Source: Limnephilus marmoratus
Lineage: Eukaryota > Arthropoda > Insecta > Trichoptera > Limnephilidae
Length of the DNA stretch: 64,000 nucleotides
Reading direction: 5' to 3'
Assembly (NCBI GenBank): GCA_917880885.1
Contig: OU862921.1
Coordinates: 53,680,508 to 53,744,507 of the forward strand
Below are positions 10,949-21,845 of this stretch, piece after piece (the first letter of the stretch is position 1; each line of letters starts with the position of its first letter). Position numbers and translations under genes: made by a program. The notes beneath the pieces are model-generated. The model was not told where the DNA came from, made no database searches, and was given only the letters and a program-made list of their open reading frames with translations.

Positions 10949-11818
10949 TAGTGTCCGACCGAAACAGGATTTTCTACCGAAAACGAAACCGAATATTCGA
11001 TATCTGTCTCAGTTTCGGCCGAAACCGAAACCGAAACTTTTTTAGACATGTTAAAAATCTATTGTTTACTGAAATTCGGCTTATTTTTTACACTTATATT
11101 CACTATAAAGTAAGGACTTCATAAATTGAGTATTATAATTTTAATTGCGTTTACAATCACATCATTTTTTTACATTAACTCCACATGAGAGACCCTGAGG
11201 AAAATAATTTCCCTCAGGGCGTATGTCATCTTTGAAGATGCTGTATGGAGGGTCTTTTTGGGGAGAGGAAGGAGGGAGGAAACATAGAGGCCGGGTTCCA
11301 CAGCCGAGCTGTTGAACTCAAGAATGAGTCATAGAAACGACCCGTTCTCATGTGACTATATAGTATATTTCGGATAGCGCCGTGTACGGAGACTAGCATT
11401 AAAAAGTAATATGTATATCAACAGGGTACTTGTGGTTTCGTCACAATTATGTAGATTGTAAGTATCTCCATGAACGGAGGGCCTTACACCAAGCACATCA
11501 AAGGAGGGACTGTTCGGAAGATCGCTTCCGTTGAAGGAGACTAGATTTTAATTTTTATTTACACTTGTTAAATAAAATTAAAATTAGAATGATTTAAATA
11601 AAAATAATTGAAGTTTGTGACCACATAAACTCACACTACAAGCACGCCGGACCGGCCAACGAACTCAGTTGATGATGGTGGATGACACACGAGCCACGAA
11701 CTCACCCGAAGTCAGTCAAACGGCACGCGATAATTCACAAATGCAAAGTATCGGTGCGGCCGAAGGTTCGGCAGATTTTCCTTGACGAAACCGAAACCGA
11801 ACCGTCGGTCGGTCACTA
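10949..11818. mobile_element. hAT-like element nested in the first
   Basis: The ends are TAGTGTCCGACCGA and, inverted on the right, TAGTGACCGACCGA, followed inside by repeats of CCGAAACCGAAAC. The flanking 8-bp direct repeat GAAATAAC (10941-10948 and 11819-11826) is exact. It carries no transposase and contains a reverse-oriented LINE tail. Insertion order: LINE tail into this element (or carried by it), and this element into the outer hAT. Confidence 0.9.
11165..11354 (-). repeat. LINE C-terminal end and 3' tail (copy 2)
   Basis: The minus strand matches 6660-6870: GAACGGGTC.., the AACTCGGCTGTGGAAC region, a deletion across the FPPSY region, then the tail with hairpin arms CCTGAGGG and TTTCCTCAGGG and GTGGAGTTAATG. 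It lies inside the inner hAT. Confidence 0.8.
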
Positions 11819-12266
11819 GAAATAACACAAAATAGCGCTATACAAATGTCGTGTTATAAATATTATTATTATATTACCTAACACCTGAGTCCTTTACCAC
11901 AAATTTTACAAGTGAAGCGGAGATGAGACGTGTCTTTTGAGCAATATGATTGGTCAATTTTTGCACGTCTCTGTTTCACTCTGCTCAACATTGCTTCTAT
12001 GGAAACGCACCCTTAGATAAGGGCATTTACGAAAATTTATTGCAACCAAAGGTTCTACCAAAACCAAATGTATTTTGTATTTTGTAATTTGTATTTTGTA
12101 TTTGAAAGAAAAAAATGGTTAAAATACTGTATTTTGTATTTTGTATTTTAAATACACGACTTGAAAGTATTTTGTATTTCGTATTTTAAATACATGCGGA
12201 AAAGTATTTTGTAATTTGTATTTCAATTACAGCAAAGCATGTATTTTGCCCAGCCCTGCCCACATA

Positions 12267-13460
12267 CCAGTAACGTATAACGGGAATAGATATTATGTTT
12301 CTATGTAAAATGCTAAAAACACTTATAATCAATCTTTGTGTAGATAAATAAATTAATAAATGGTGAAACGAAACTGCTACGACAGGGAACTGTCGAAACA
12401 AGTTATAATTATTGATATGCAAATATTAGACATGATAGACAACGCAGTAGTTATAGCTCAAAGTGCTACCATATTTCCTAGAACCGTTCAAAAATTTCAC
12501 GCAATTAAATCGACACCTGATCGAACCCTGTCAAAGTAAGGTCGAGATACCTAAAACGCAGGTATATAATGTATGTATTAGTATAGATACCTCTCTACAA
12601 GTAGCTCGATGTGCATCGTATTCATCACCACGTATTCATCATTCATCACCAAAGATTGCAAAATTAATTAATTGGAAATATCTGAAAAGCATTCAACACC
12701 CCACGAGATACTTTAGACATTTTCAACTGTACCTTTAAAACATAATTTCAAACTGGCTGCGAATATTATCGATACTCATTTTGGCTGTTTCCACTGTTTT
12801 ATAGTATCATTTGGTTTGTTTTAATATTTTTGGTTTTTGTTTATATTGAAGTTTGTGTTATTGCTTATGTAAGTCGCGTCGGCTGGGGAGAAGCGGTACC
12901 ACTTTTCGAGGATTTTAATGCCGCAAGCTTATTTTGTAACAAAATGTAATGAAAAAATAATGTAAATTTTTTATCCTTGATTAAATTGATTTTAATAGAA
13001 CTTTATTTTTCCTTAATTGAAGTGAAGGGGACCACCATGTTTATTTAGCTATATTTTAATGTTTATTCATTTAAAACAACCACGACATACCATTAAAAAA
13101 ATGGATTGTGTATTTAAAAAAAAAAATTATGTAAAATGTTTAAATGTATTATTTCCAAGGATTTATTTAAGCAAAATCTCAAATATTCAGAAAAAAGTTA
13201 AAATGAAGGAAACATATTAAAAAAATTTTCGACCTGCTAGTTGATTCTTGTACCCTAAAAATAACTACGCACTATAATTTTTTTTACAGCAATGCTGCAG
13301 AACATATTTCTTTTGGTACTTACGTAAGATGTAAGTGTAACAGTATGATTGGGTTTAGAATGCGATATCTTTTTCACATTCTGATGTGCGGTAGTTATAA
13401 AACAGGATTTTCACAAAATTAAAAAATCATATATATAAATCATATATCATCCGTAAAATA
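12267..13460. other. no gene seen
   Basis: This is AT-rich sequence with no recognised element. Reading frames of 80-90 codons at 12.2-12.7 kb have no recognisable similarity and low complexity. Confidence 0.5.
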
Positions 13461-14326
13461 AGGTCTCCAAGGTGCTGCAGTCGCGAAAAACGATTTTACC
13501 CGCAATCTTTTAACACTAGCGTGTAGCCTGGTTTCCCCTTGCCAAATCCCCACCGTGATGCACCCTCTGTGACACTTGGTATCGGTGTGGTAGCCGTTCG
13601 CGATGGAGCTTCCACTCGCCGCACCCGCCAGGTGTGAGTTACGCTCTGCAATTCGTTTTTAAACTTTGCTTCGGCGAATCTGAATAAAGGCACTGGGATT
13701 GTTCCTTTGTGTGTGGTGTCATGTAGTGTATCTAGGTCTCATCCCCAGTCACAATTGAGTCCAAGAATTCTGCGCCATCGATGTCGTAGCACTCAAGGAA
13801 CTTGCGGGATGCTTCAACCCGTTGTTTTTTGTGATCTTCGGTGAGCATTTTGGGACCCATCTTGGGCAGACTTTGTGGTCTACCAAATGTTCTGTCAAAA
13901 TCTTGTCAATAGTGATCTAACTGACATCAGGGATAATATCACAGAGCTCCCGAACCGTCACCCATCGATCTGAAATCATTGTATTTCCACTTGGCCATTT
14001 TTTTGTTTGAAAATGATGGCCGTACGGCACGCTTTTAAATTCTCTGCACCATTTGTGCACATTTTCGCACTCATCCATTGTTTTTCGTACATTTCAAGTA
14101 GCTGAGATTGAATTTTTACCATGGTTTTTTTTTTTTCACAAAAAACTAATTATAGAGCGAAATCCTTGCGAGCGCAACCTATATCGCGAACGGCTGCCAC
14201 GCCGAGACTAACCGTCACAGAGGGTGCATTGTGGTGGGGATTTGGCAAGGGAAAACCAGGCTGCACGCCAGTGTTAAAAGATTGCGCGTAAAATAGTTTT
14301 TTGGGACTGCAGCTCCTTGGAGACCT
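13461..14326 (-). mobile_element. decayed mariner-type element with long inverted repeats
   Basis: The arms 13461-13603 and 14184-14326 are imperfect inverted copies of each other (about 143 bp, starting AGGTCTCCAAGG). The space between them holds a minus-strand transposase relic. Long arms are unusual for mariner, whose ends are normally about 30 bp; the arms may have spread by foldback or the element may come from a long-TIR lineage. A TA duplication is not obvious: TA stands before the left end but not after the right. Confidence 0.75.
13700..14078 (-). pseudogene. mariner transposase relic
   Basis: From ATG at 14078 one frame reads MDECENVHKWCREFK, then VTVRELCDIIPDVS, stop, ITIDKILTEHL, CPRWVPKMLTEDHKKQRVE, ASRKFLECY and FLDSIVTGDET, stop, IHYMTP. 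The WVPKMLT linker and the VTGDETW block (W now TAG) with the first catalytic Asp are mariner hallmarks. It has two in-frame stops, and the part with the second and third Asp is missing. The lineage differs from the 4.1, 29.5 and 42.2 kb copies. Confidence 0.8.
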
Positions 14327-14880
14327 TTTTTTATGTAGAGCCCTCGTATTTTATTCAAAATTTAATTGAAAATTTTCGCGCGAGCATACAGCACAACCGA
14401 CCACTGCCTAGGCAAGCATAATACTTCCGAGACACGTAAGAAAAGAAGTAAGTGTGTATCACTTCGGTTGATGGAGCTATAGCGTTCGCAAGACAAAACG
14501 TAAGCTAAGCTAAGCCTCACCCCACCTGGTTCTCTTCACCCCAGCCGACAGTACCTACCCGAATAATTCATGGAACTTAATTGGTTTTGTTCGGTTCATT
14601 AATATAATTTAAAAAAATAATATCCATCGACTCATCAGGATCGATGTCATATACAGACATTACAACCTATTACAGCCGACGCTACGATCTCATTTTAAGA
14701 GTAAATTAATTTAGTTAGGTAGGTAGGTAGGTAGGTATATATACTTCAACACCACAAAACATTTTCTCATTATTAATTAATTCTCACTGGCTGATATTTT
14801 TCTGACGTTACGTACCACAAAAATTTATTAAAATCTTAATCCTAAATTCTACGCACAAAAAATAAATTTGTTAATGTTTA
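14327..14880. other. no gene seen; GTAG microsatellite
   Basis: This is AT-rich sequence. A (GTAG)n run of about six units lies at 14717-14739. Confidence 0.5.
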
Positions 14881-14884
14881 GTTA

Positions 14885-15015
14885 GATTTTTTAATTGCGC
14901 ACGACAGCACTGGCAGAGCACGTCCCGGGGCGATCGGGAGAGCGCGAGCGGCGCGGTGGAGACGTAGGCCGTGCGGCGCGGGCGTCTCTAGCTGCATGAA
15001 TGAGACATACAAGGC
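14885..15015. other. GC-rich island
   Basis: About 130 bp with dense CpG (CCCGGGGCGATCGGG, GCGAGCGGCGCGG, GTGCGGCGCGGGCG) stands out in an AT-rich setting. A minus-strand frame of 68 codons crosses it but has no recognisable similarity. A promoter or an untranslated exon of a host gene is possible. Confidence 0.25.
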
Positions 15016-15823
15016 CTGAAAGTAGAACGTATAGTCTACGTTATAATAAGCTACAGAAACCACACACAATGATGTCGGGAGCAATTATTCGGTATGCGGT
15101 CGTAACAACATATTACCTGTCGTTAAGCTGAATTGCATAACAATCTATGGTATCGTTACCACTGAGTTAATAGCTAAGCATTCGATGTGCTGTACACTGT
15201 GCGGCATGCTCTATCCACGTGTATTACATTCTATTATGATAGTGACAAGAGCATGGGCCCGTCTTACGTCGGTGGTTGTATTTGGTGTTCAGTGTTCAAA
15301 CTGTTCAACCAGCCAAGCATTAAGTCAATAAACCGACAGGAATATCTTACCGATAGTTTATATTCGCTTCCATAGGTTAATACCGTTCCAAAGGTATTAC
15401 TGACTGGTGTGATAAGGTATTTATCGGATGCACAATGCGAATATAATTATGTTATTATTGCATCAACCCTATTTAATTTTTGGAAATTTGTGCATAGTAT
15501 TTTAAAGAACTTCAAGACGGCAGCACGCTGCGGAATTTTGACGATTTAGTGCGACTCCGCTCTCGGCGTTAAACTATTTTGCGTTTCAATTTTGTTTTTA
15601 AGTGTTAATATGAAATGCATCTTTATTTTGTACAGACATAATATTGGGTATTTTCCCGTAATGTTTAGCTGTGTTTAAAAAAGGGTTATAATATTCTGAG
15701 CAACAACTTTTTAATTAATTAGAAGCGATGTCGAAATCATCGAAAACGACCACTGTGAGGAACTTTGTAATTAAATACAAAGGTAATACTATTTTTTTTT
15801 TAAACAATGAAAAATACGTGAGA
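15016..15823. other. no gene seen
   Basis: No coding signal or recognised repeat. Confidence 0.45.
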
Positions 15824-15892
15824 AGCTCTGTGGCAGAGCGGTAAGCTCTTTAGCTCTGGATCCTGAGGTTGTGGGTTAGAAACTCATAAATG
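15824..15892 (+). repeat. tRNA-like segment (SINE head or tRNA relic)
   Basis: An A-box-like TGGCAGAGCGGTAAGCTC and a B-box-like GGGTTAGAAACTC are spaced as in a tRNA. The T-loop motif is altered (TTAGAAA for TTCGAAT), so a functional tRNA is unlikely. Confidence 0.4.
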
Positions 15893-15984
15893 TTCACATT
15901 TATAAAGGAAAATAATTTAATATTATTGTAGAAAGCAATCCCTTTGTGGTTTGACATATTTAATAAAATAATTTATATAAATAG

Positions 15985-16225
15985 AGGGTCGCCGAGGGCC
16001 TCGTAGTACGGACAAATGTCTTGGCTGCGAAATGTACGAGAGTGGACCGCCATTAGAAGGGTGGAGGAGCTATTCCGGGCAACAGCGCAAGACGGAGAGA
16101 CATTTTCCAGAGTGATTGCCAACGTCGGGGAACCTGATAGGGCACACCAAGAAGAAGGTTCCATGCCAACTCAGAATGAAACCAATTCAGAAACACCTCA
16201 GAAGAGTCATTAAAAGCTATGAAAA
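15985..16225 (+). pseudogene. non-LTR retrotransposon C-terminal tail
   Basis: The frame reads SWLRNVREWTAIRRVEELFR, then a Ser/Thr region, FSRVIANVGEP and a basic end with KK-coding AAGAAGAAGG. The block SWLRN..REW..xELFRxA..VIAN is a common carboxy end of insect non-LTR ORF2 proteins. The reverse transcriptase is absent, so this is a 5'-truncated insertion. It ends at the AAT microsatellite next to a LINE that runs the other way. Confidence 0.6.
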
Positions 16226-16227
16226 AA

Positions 16228-16268
16228 TAATTTTAAAATAATAATAATAATATAATAATAATAATAAG
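16228..16268. repeat. AAT microsatellite at two LINE 3' ends
   Basis: An (AAT)n-type run. It is the 3' tail of the plus-strand fragment to its left and, as (ATT)n, the tail of the minus-strand LINE to its right. Confidence 0.7.
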
Positions 16269-17815
16269 TTATTTATTTCAGCCGAACAGAGCGGTGGGTG
16301 CAATACTCTGCCAGCCATATAAAAGAGTACATTACATATAAAAGAATAATACATAAAATGGAATTACTATATAAAAAAAAAAAAAATTAAAGAATATAAA
16401 AAAGATTTAAAAAAGACATATATATATACACATATTAAGTTCTCGTATATTTACTACGGGGGCTTCAGATAAATTCTCCATGTTTGGTGAAGAGGTGCGC
16501 CCTGCCACTGGGCCACGGCCTGGACGAGAGTGTTCTCCGATCTTTGGTAGCGCTGTCTCACCCCGGCTATTCTGTGGCGCATCAAAGCGGCGAACCCATG
16601 TACCCTTCCTTCTGCGAACATCTGCGAGGCACTGCATCTCCAAGGTAGGCCGAATAGCGCCCTATATGCGTTATTGTATTGTACTCGAAGTGTGTTCATA
16701 ACGCCTTGTGAGTATCTTGTCCATAATTCGCCGGTGTAAAAGCTCATGCAGTAGCTCTGGAATATTTGCTTCTTCACCGGAGAACTGCACCTGTTGAATC
16801 TCCTGGCGAGCATGTTGGCTCGCACGCTTAGTACTCTTCTTTGGCGTTCTATGTCATTTTTATCGTTTAGGTCATCAGTGACGACATGCCCCAAATATTT
16901 TATTTCACTGCAGATTTTGACATTGTCCCCGCCGAGGAGAATGGGTGGAATGACAGTAGGACCAGTATTTGCTTTAAACACCAGCAATGATGACTTTTTG
17001 GCATTGTACATCAAACCATGACTATCGACGTATGCTTGGCATATGACCAGAAGTTTTCTCATTGCCCTTACTGATGGGGCTAGTATGACCATGTCATCTG
17101 CATAACTTATATTATTCATACATACTCCGGCAACGTGGCATCCGATTCTTGCTTTGTTCAGTATTTTACTAAGTTCGTCCATATATACGTTGAACAGCAC
17201 TGGGGACATTGAGCCTCCTTGCCTAACGCCACACTTTAATGTTGCTGCTTCTGACAGGCTCTCATTCTATCTGACGAAGTTTTCCTGTTGCTTGTACCAT
17301 ATACTCAATATATTTACAATTTGTGGTGGTACTTGTCGGTCCGTCAGTTTTTTCCATAATTTATCATGACAAACCATGTCAAAAGCTTTGCTTAGATCTA
17401 GGAAGCATGCATATACCGATGTTTTTCTGGCTTTGTAATATTCTATTGCGAGTTTCATGCTATATATGGCTGTATCAGTAGAGCACCCAGCTTTAAAGCC
17501 CATTTGGGAATCCTCTGTAATGAGCTTGTCTTCCGTTAAATTTAAAATCACTTTTTCAAATATTCTTGCTATTATGGTGGCAAGAGATATGGGCCTGTAA
17601 TTAACAGAGGATGTCAGGTTTAATTGGCGACTTTTTGGAATCGGTACTATAATGGTTTTGGTCAATTCTTTCGGAATGTGTCCAAGCCCAACCATGGCAG
17701 TGAAGAGAGAAGCGAGCAGTGTTGTCAAGTATCCCCCAGCATGCTTCACATGTTCTATGACAAGTCCATCATGACCAGCAGATTTAGCCGGTAGCCCTAA
17801 CCTAACTTAACCTAT
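16240..17815 (-). mobile_element. 5'-truncated non-LTR retrotransposon
   Basis: The element runs on the minus strand from a truncated reverse transcriptase at about 17.8 kb to a short 3' UTR (GGCTGGCAGAGTATTGC, CGCTCTGTTCGGCTG) and an ATT tail. The endonuclease part is missing. At its 5' edge it abuts a TAGCCCTAACC sequence that recurs near 31.70 kb. Confidence 0.8.
16454..17803 (-). pseudogene. reverse transcriptase, one in-frame stop
   Basis: The frame is open from about 17803 (LPAKSAGHDGLVIEHVKHAG) to the stop at 16454, with a single TAG at 17267-17269. Motifs in order: YRPISL, GFKAGCSTDTAI, FLDLSKAFD (first catalytic Asp), GVRQGGSMSPVLFNVYMDEL, YADDMVIL (catalytic Asp pair), a Lys-rich primer-grip region, then a C-terminal domain with SVRANMLARRF, SYCMSFYTGELW and FGLPWRCSASQMF. 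This C-terminal pattern belongs to the CR1/L2/Jockey side of the non-LTR tree; the exact clade is uncertain. The near-open frame suggests a fairly recent insertion. Confidence 0.85.
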
Positions 17816-17895
17816 TTAACCAATTTTTAAATATTTTTTTATCACCACTCTTAATGACCTTTCTGAGGTGCTTCTGAGTTGTCCGGTAACTCAAG
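17795..17895. repeat. repeat shared with 31.70-31.81 kb
   Basis: TAGCCGGTAGCCCTAACC through TTTTTTATCACCACTC, TTAATGACCTTTCTGAGGTG and GAGTTGTCC is repeated at 31700-31810. The class is unknown. Confidence 0.55.
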
Positions 17896-17964
17896 AAGAA
17901 GAATAAAGGAAAATAAATAAGGAATAGTTTAAAAGATCTTTTAACATAAAGATTTTCAACCATT

Positions 17965-18290
17965 TGTATTCCGATATTATGATAGCGTCATTGATCCCTT
18001 CAGCACTGGTGCATAGTCGGGAAACACGCGAAACGCGTGCTCAACATATGTACACTGCTGACATTGACATGAGAACGGGTCACTTCTTCGATTCGTTCTT
18101 GTGTTCAACAACTCGGCTGTGGAACGATTTGCCGGCCTCTGTGTTTCCTCCTTCCTACATCGTGGGTATTTTCAAGATCAAAGTTAATTCCATCCTCTCC
18201 TCAAAAAAACCCCCCAAACAGCATCTCAGATGACATAGGCCCTGAGGGAAATTATTTTCCTCAGGGCCTCCTGTGTTGAGTTAAAGTAAA
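17965..18290 (+). pseudogene. LINE C-terminal end and 3' tail (copy 3)
   Basis: The open frame from 17964 to 18233 reads SALVHSRETRETRAQHMY, then TGHFFDSFLCSTTRLWND, LPASVFPPSYIVGIFK and NSILSSKKPPKQHLR, which is the ORF2 end of the same LINE as at 6.5 kb, here without internal stops. The 3' UTR has the complete hairpin (CCTGAGG, 11-nt loop, CCTCAGG) at 18241-18265 and ends in an A run. Confidence 0.85.
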
Positions 18291-18367
18291 AAAAAATAAT
18301 TTAAAAAAATGTACAGTGTTAAAAGCCTATTTTTAAGATAGGTTTTCTCGTACAATATGCTTTCAAC

Positions 18368-19112
18368 GACTCCAGATACTAATATCTACAGCCTGTATGT
18401 CGGACGAATATCTTGAGCTCATATGTTGGACTAATATCTATGAACTTCAGAGTGAGGACTAATATCTACACAGTCCCAGTGGTGACTAATATCTGTAGAG
18501 GATTAATGTCTACAGATGGCAGCTGAACAAGAGGTTGTACGGAAAAGCAATAATTACTTAAATTACGTAATTACTGATTACGTAAAGGCTTAAACGTTTA
18601 AAGTACGTACATGAAGTTTTGGCATAATTTAAGTATTTTGCTGTTTACGAGGACAATAATTTATTGAACAAACATGAACATATTGAACAAACAAATATAT
18701 TTATTTCGAAATACACGGCACCAAAACCTAACCTAACCTAACCTAACCTAACCCAACTGACATAGAAATGGTCATGGTAACAGACTAAATAATTTAGAAG
18801 CACTCAAAATAATGAAAGCTGTTAAAACAAAAACCCAAATCCTTAATAATCAGCTAAATGTGTCCAATTGTCCGATATTAGGGATTATTACATACGTAAA
18901 TTAAGTTTTTTAAACTGCATACGCAATATTACGTTATTCCAATATGCTATACATAATTTCAAATCCAACCTCTGCCAGTGCTGTAGAAATTCGTCCACAC
19001 TTTGGTTCTCATAGTCAGCACTTTGAGCTGTAGATATCCGTCCTGGTTGTCATAGATATTAGTCCGATTTGTTCAGTTTTTGGAATTCCCGTAGATATTA
19101 GTAGACGCCTCC
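18368..19112. mobile_element. unclassified element with clustered 14-16 bp motif and 8-bp TSD
   Basis: An exact 8-bp direct repeat CTTTCAAC flanks the unit (18360-18367 and 19113-19120). Variants of GGACTAATATCTACAG occur about six times in the first 150 bp (18377, 18405, 18427, 18455, 18484, 18503) and, inverted, about four times in the last 130 bp. On both ends the first motif (TACTAATATCTAC) starts at exactly position 10 of the element. No coding sequence is visible; the interior contains a short CCTAA run. The 8-bp duplication and the subterminal arrays suggest a hAT-type non-autonomous element, but the terminal bases (GACTCCAGA, GGAGGCGTC) do not resemble usual hAT ends. Confidence 0.75.
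18726..18753 (-). repeat. interstitial telomere-type repeat (TTAGG)n
   Basis: About five units of CCTAA, the complement of the insect telomere repeat TTAGG, lie inside the element above. It may be a chance microsatellite or a double-strand-break repair scar. Confidence 0.7.
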
Positions 19113-19139
19113 CTTTCAACTATCTGCCTACAACGTATT

Positions 19140-19390
19140 TTAAGGTACATGCTCGCCAAATTGAGGACTCCAACTTGGAGAAACTCACTGGCATAATGGA
19201 AGGCAGAAGAAGCATGGGAAGGTCACTAAAGCGCTGGAATGACAAAGAATCACTGACTTCTGGTACGACGGTGTTAACAGCTCTCCACGCAGTAAAGAAC
19301 CGGTAGGAGGAGCCTTGTCCACCATGAAAATGGAGTAGGGTTCGCGACCCTCAGCAACGAGGAACCGACTTAAGAAGAAGATTATGATGT
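19140..19390 (+). pseudogene. non-LTR retrotransposon C-terminal fragment
   Basis: Frames read LEKLTGIMEGRRSMGRSLKR, then TSGTTVLTALHAVKNR, and in a shifted frame SLVHHENGVGFATLSNEEPT followed by KKK-coding bases. The pattern of a basic GR.. segment, a helix and a WRSLV..-type end with Lys codons is a common ORF2 terminus in insect LINEs. It is truncated and frameshifted. Confidence 0.5.
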
Positions 19391-20760
19391 AATATGCACC
19401 GCCTTCTAAAGTGGGAGAATCTCCCAGTACCTATGACCGACGAGAGACATATAAACAGAATCGAAAAGTTGTTAAAATGAGTTTAGAGTCCAGCTACGAT
19501 TTTCTTGCTTGTACCTTGTTTCTCATTGTCCTTTTCCTGCCCTACGTTTTCCAGACTCACAACATTTCCCAAAGGACGATGTCATTTTAAAACTGGCTCT
19601 GAATGTGTGCGCGGCGTTACACGAATCATTTTTTTATAATACAAAAGTAATTGTTAAAGCAGATTACTTCATTAAAATAAATTGGTATTTAAAACGTTAC
19701 ATTTTCGCATGGTCGTTGTCAACATTATACGAGTAAGTTCAATCACGAACCCTCGTGAAGCTAATGTGCAGCACGTGAGCCGTGAGCGCGGTGCATTATC
19801 AGAACTAACAGGTAGCGGTTAATACAAGTTGGTGGTGGGGTCTATTTAAACAGTGATTGATTCCGATCAATAATCTGTTAACCATGCATTCAGACGAGCA
19901 CATTACTAGTGACTCCTACCTTCCAAGTGTTTACTGACTGTATAACAACATAAGTTATTCAGATGCAGCGGGGTTCGGTTATTTATTGTTTCTTGTGGAA
20001 TTTATTACTTAATTAATAGATACTTAATCTATTTAGCAGACAGGGAAACTAAAACAATATTTCGTCCATAGACAACAGACACAAGAATTTATTTAACAGC
20101 TCATAAAACATGGTTTGATGTACGGTGTACTCTCTTAAGAGGAATACCCTAGCCAAATGTATGCATTCGTAGTATGCTTTAGCACCACGAATGTAGGTGT
20201 CTAGAAATGGTCGATTAAATTCATTAAAGTGGTTTTCATTTATTATGTCAATAATTGTACAAGAAAGAAAAAAACAATCAAAGGAAAGATTTACAGATCA
20301 TCTTCGCCATAAAACGATATTTATAATTTTTTTCTAAATGTGCGTTTATAAATTTCTAATGAAAAGAACTTTATTTAGTAGTTTAAGCTTATGTTTTTTA
20401 AGAAAAGTTTTAACAATTTTATTTTAATTCTCTTCAAGCGAAACGATAGAAAATATTTCAATACATTCAGATTATATTTTTTGGCCATCATAATGTAAAC
20501 TTATTCATAATAAAGATTAATTGAAAGTAGAGATTTCGGAGAAAACAAATTCAGGTTCAATTCCCCACCCTAGAGACATTTATTTAGGATTAATATGGAT
20601 AAAACATAGATAAGTATAGTTCATAGTAAAATAGATTAAACTAAATAATATAATACGAGTATGAACTACGCCAATTAATCAAAAATCCAATTAAAAAAAA
20701 TGAGCGAATAACGGGTTGAATGTTTTAGCAGCCTGGCAAGGAACGCACTTTAATCATTAT
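19391..20760. other. no gene seen
   Basis: This is AT-rich sequence with no recognised element. A 75-codon frame at 19.5-19.7 kb has no recognisable similarity. Confidence 0.5.
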
Positions 20761-20762
20761 TA

Positions 20763-20925
20763 GGGAACGTACCCATACTACGTGACCAACTTTTTGCCAT
20801 TTTTGAACCCCCCCCCCCCCCCCCCGGTGACCAAAAACCTAAGCCCGCTGCCGTTCATTTGTACCAAGCGTGACATTTCGAAGACCCCCCCCCCTAAACG
20901 TGTCACGTAGTATGGGTACGTTCCC
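20763..20925 (+). mobile_element. C/G-run MITE, copy 1
   Basis: A 163-bp unit with 24-25 bp inverted ends beginning GGGAACGTACCCATACTACG, flanked by TTA on both sides (20760-20762 and 20926-20928). Inside are two C runs of about 17 and 10 nt on the same strand, separated by a conserved spacer with GGTGACCAAAAACCTAAGCC and TTTGTACCAAGCGTGACATT. The TWA target duplication points to the PIF-Harbinger group. There is no coding capacity. Confidence 0.88.
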
Positions 20926-21016
20926 TTATTCATTTATGGTTTACAGATAATAAAATTATATTTTTAAAAATTTGGTCATACTGAGGTACCTCGTCCTAAG
21001 GCCTCATTGACTAAGC

Positions 21017-21413
21017 GAGTATGGGTACCGTCGCCCCGGAAACCATTTATTAGATAACCAATACCTCTGCCATAGGTCACCCCGAGTCTTTCGCTACGTT
21101 CGGTGATTTTACAAGGTGCCCGTGTTCACAGGGGTAAAGTTTGTCCGGGTCTTGGAAGTGGTTGCCTCTGCCCACTAATTTCGTGGCAGGTCGGATCGAG
21201 AGAGATTGGTTAAGGAAGACGGAACACCGCAGCGGAGGGCTGATTCATAAGTCCGTCGATCCTGGACAAACTGACCAACCCAGGTACCTAGAGATTCCTA
21301 CCCACCCCACATACCTTTTTCAAACCCAGAAGTTCCTCCCCTTCCTTTCCTAAAAAGTACCTCCACACAGCATCCCCAAAGATGACACAGACCCTGAAGG
21401 GATTTTTTTCCTT
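21017..21413 (+). mobile_element. SINE-like repeat, shared LINE tail (copy 3)
   Basis: One of the longest copies, including the middle block (GATCGAGAGAGATTGG) that copy 1 lacks. It runs from GGTACCGTCGCCCC to the tail CCTCCACACAGCATCCCCAA and a decayed hairpin. The 70-codon frame across it is incidental. Confidence 0.78.
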
Positions 21414-21845
21414 CTTATTCTTCTGTATAAGAGAAAAAAGAAAGTGGTGTTGTTATACATATTTTAAACATGAATTTGGTTAGTAGGTACCTACTTTAAA
21501 TATTTGAATACGTTTAGTATTATTGTTAATATAATAATATACTAATATATATATTTACAGTATGAAGTGATGTAATAAATTCAATACCTGTAAATAAAAT
21601 TTTAAAAAAATGAGAAAAATTATTGAAAATAAAATTTTTCAATGAATTATCGTTTTGTAAGAGTAAAACGTTAATAAATTAAATAATTAGATTGTGGTTT
21701 TTATTAATTTGGTAAATTATCCGAACATTACTAATTTGTCACGATTAGGTCATATCATTTCTCATGAACACGAGTAAGCGCTTCGATTAACAATTACTTA
21801 GCCTCAATAGAGCCTTAGCCAGCCGATTACAGTTCAGCTTCTCAT
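21414..21845. other. no gene seen
   Basis: AT-rich sequence with no recognised element. Confidence 0.5.

Larger units (their letters stand above)
10462..12258. mobile_element. non-autonomous hAT element, outer of a nested pair
   Basis: The terminal inverted repeats are CAGGGCTGGGCA at 10462 and its complement ending at 12258. The flanking 8-bp direct repeat CCCACATA (10454-10461 and 12259-12266) is an exact target duplication of the hAT type. Both subterminal regions (about 190 bp each) are filled with TATTTTGTATTT, TTGAAATAC and TTGTAATT repeats, the kind of array hAT transposases bind. No transposase remnant is visible. A second element is inserted at 10949-11818. Confidence 0.92.
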
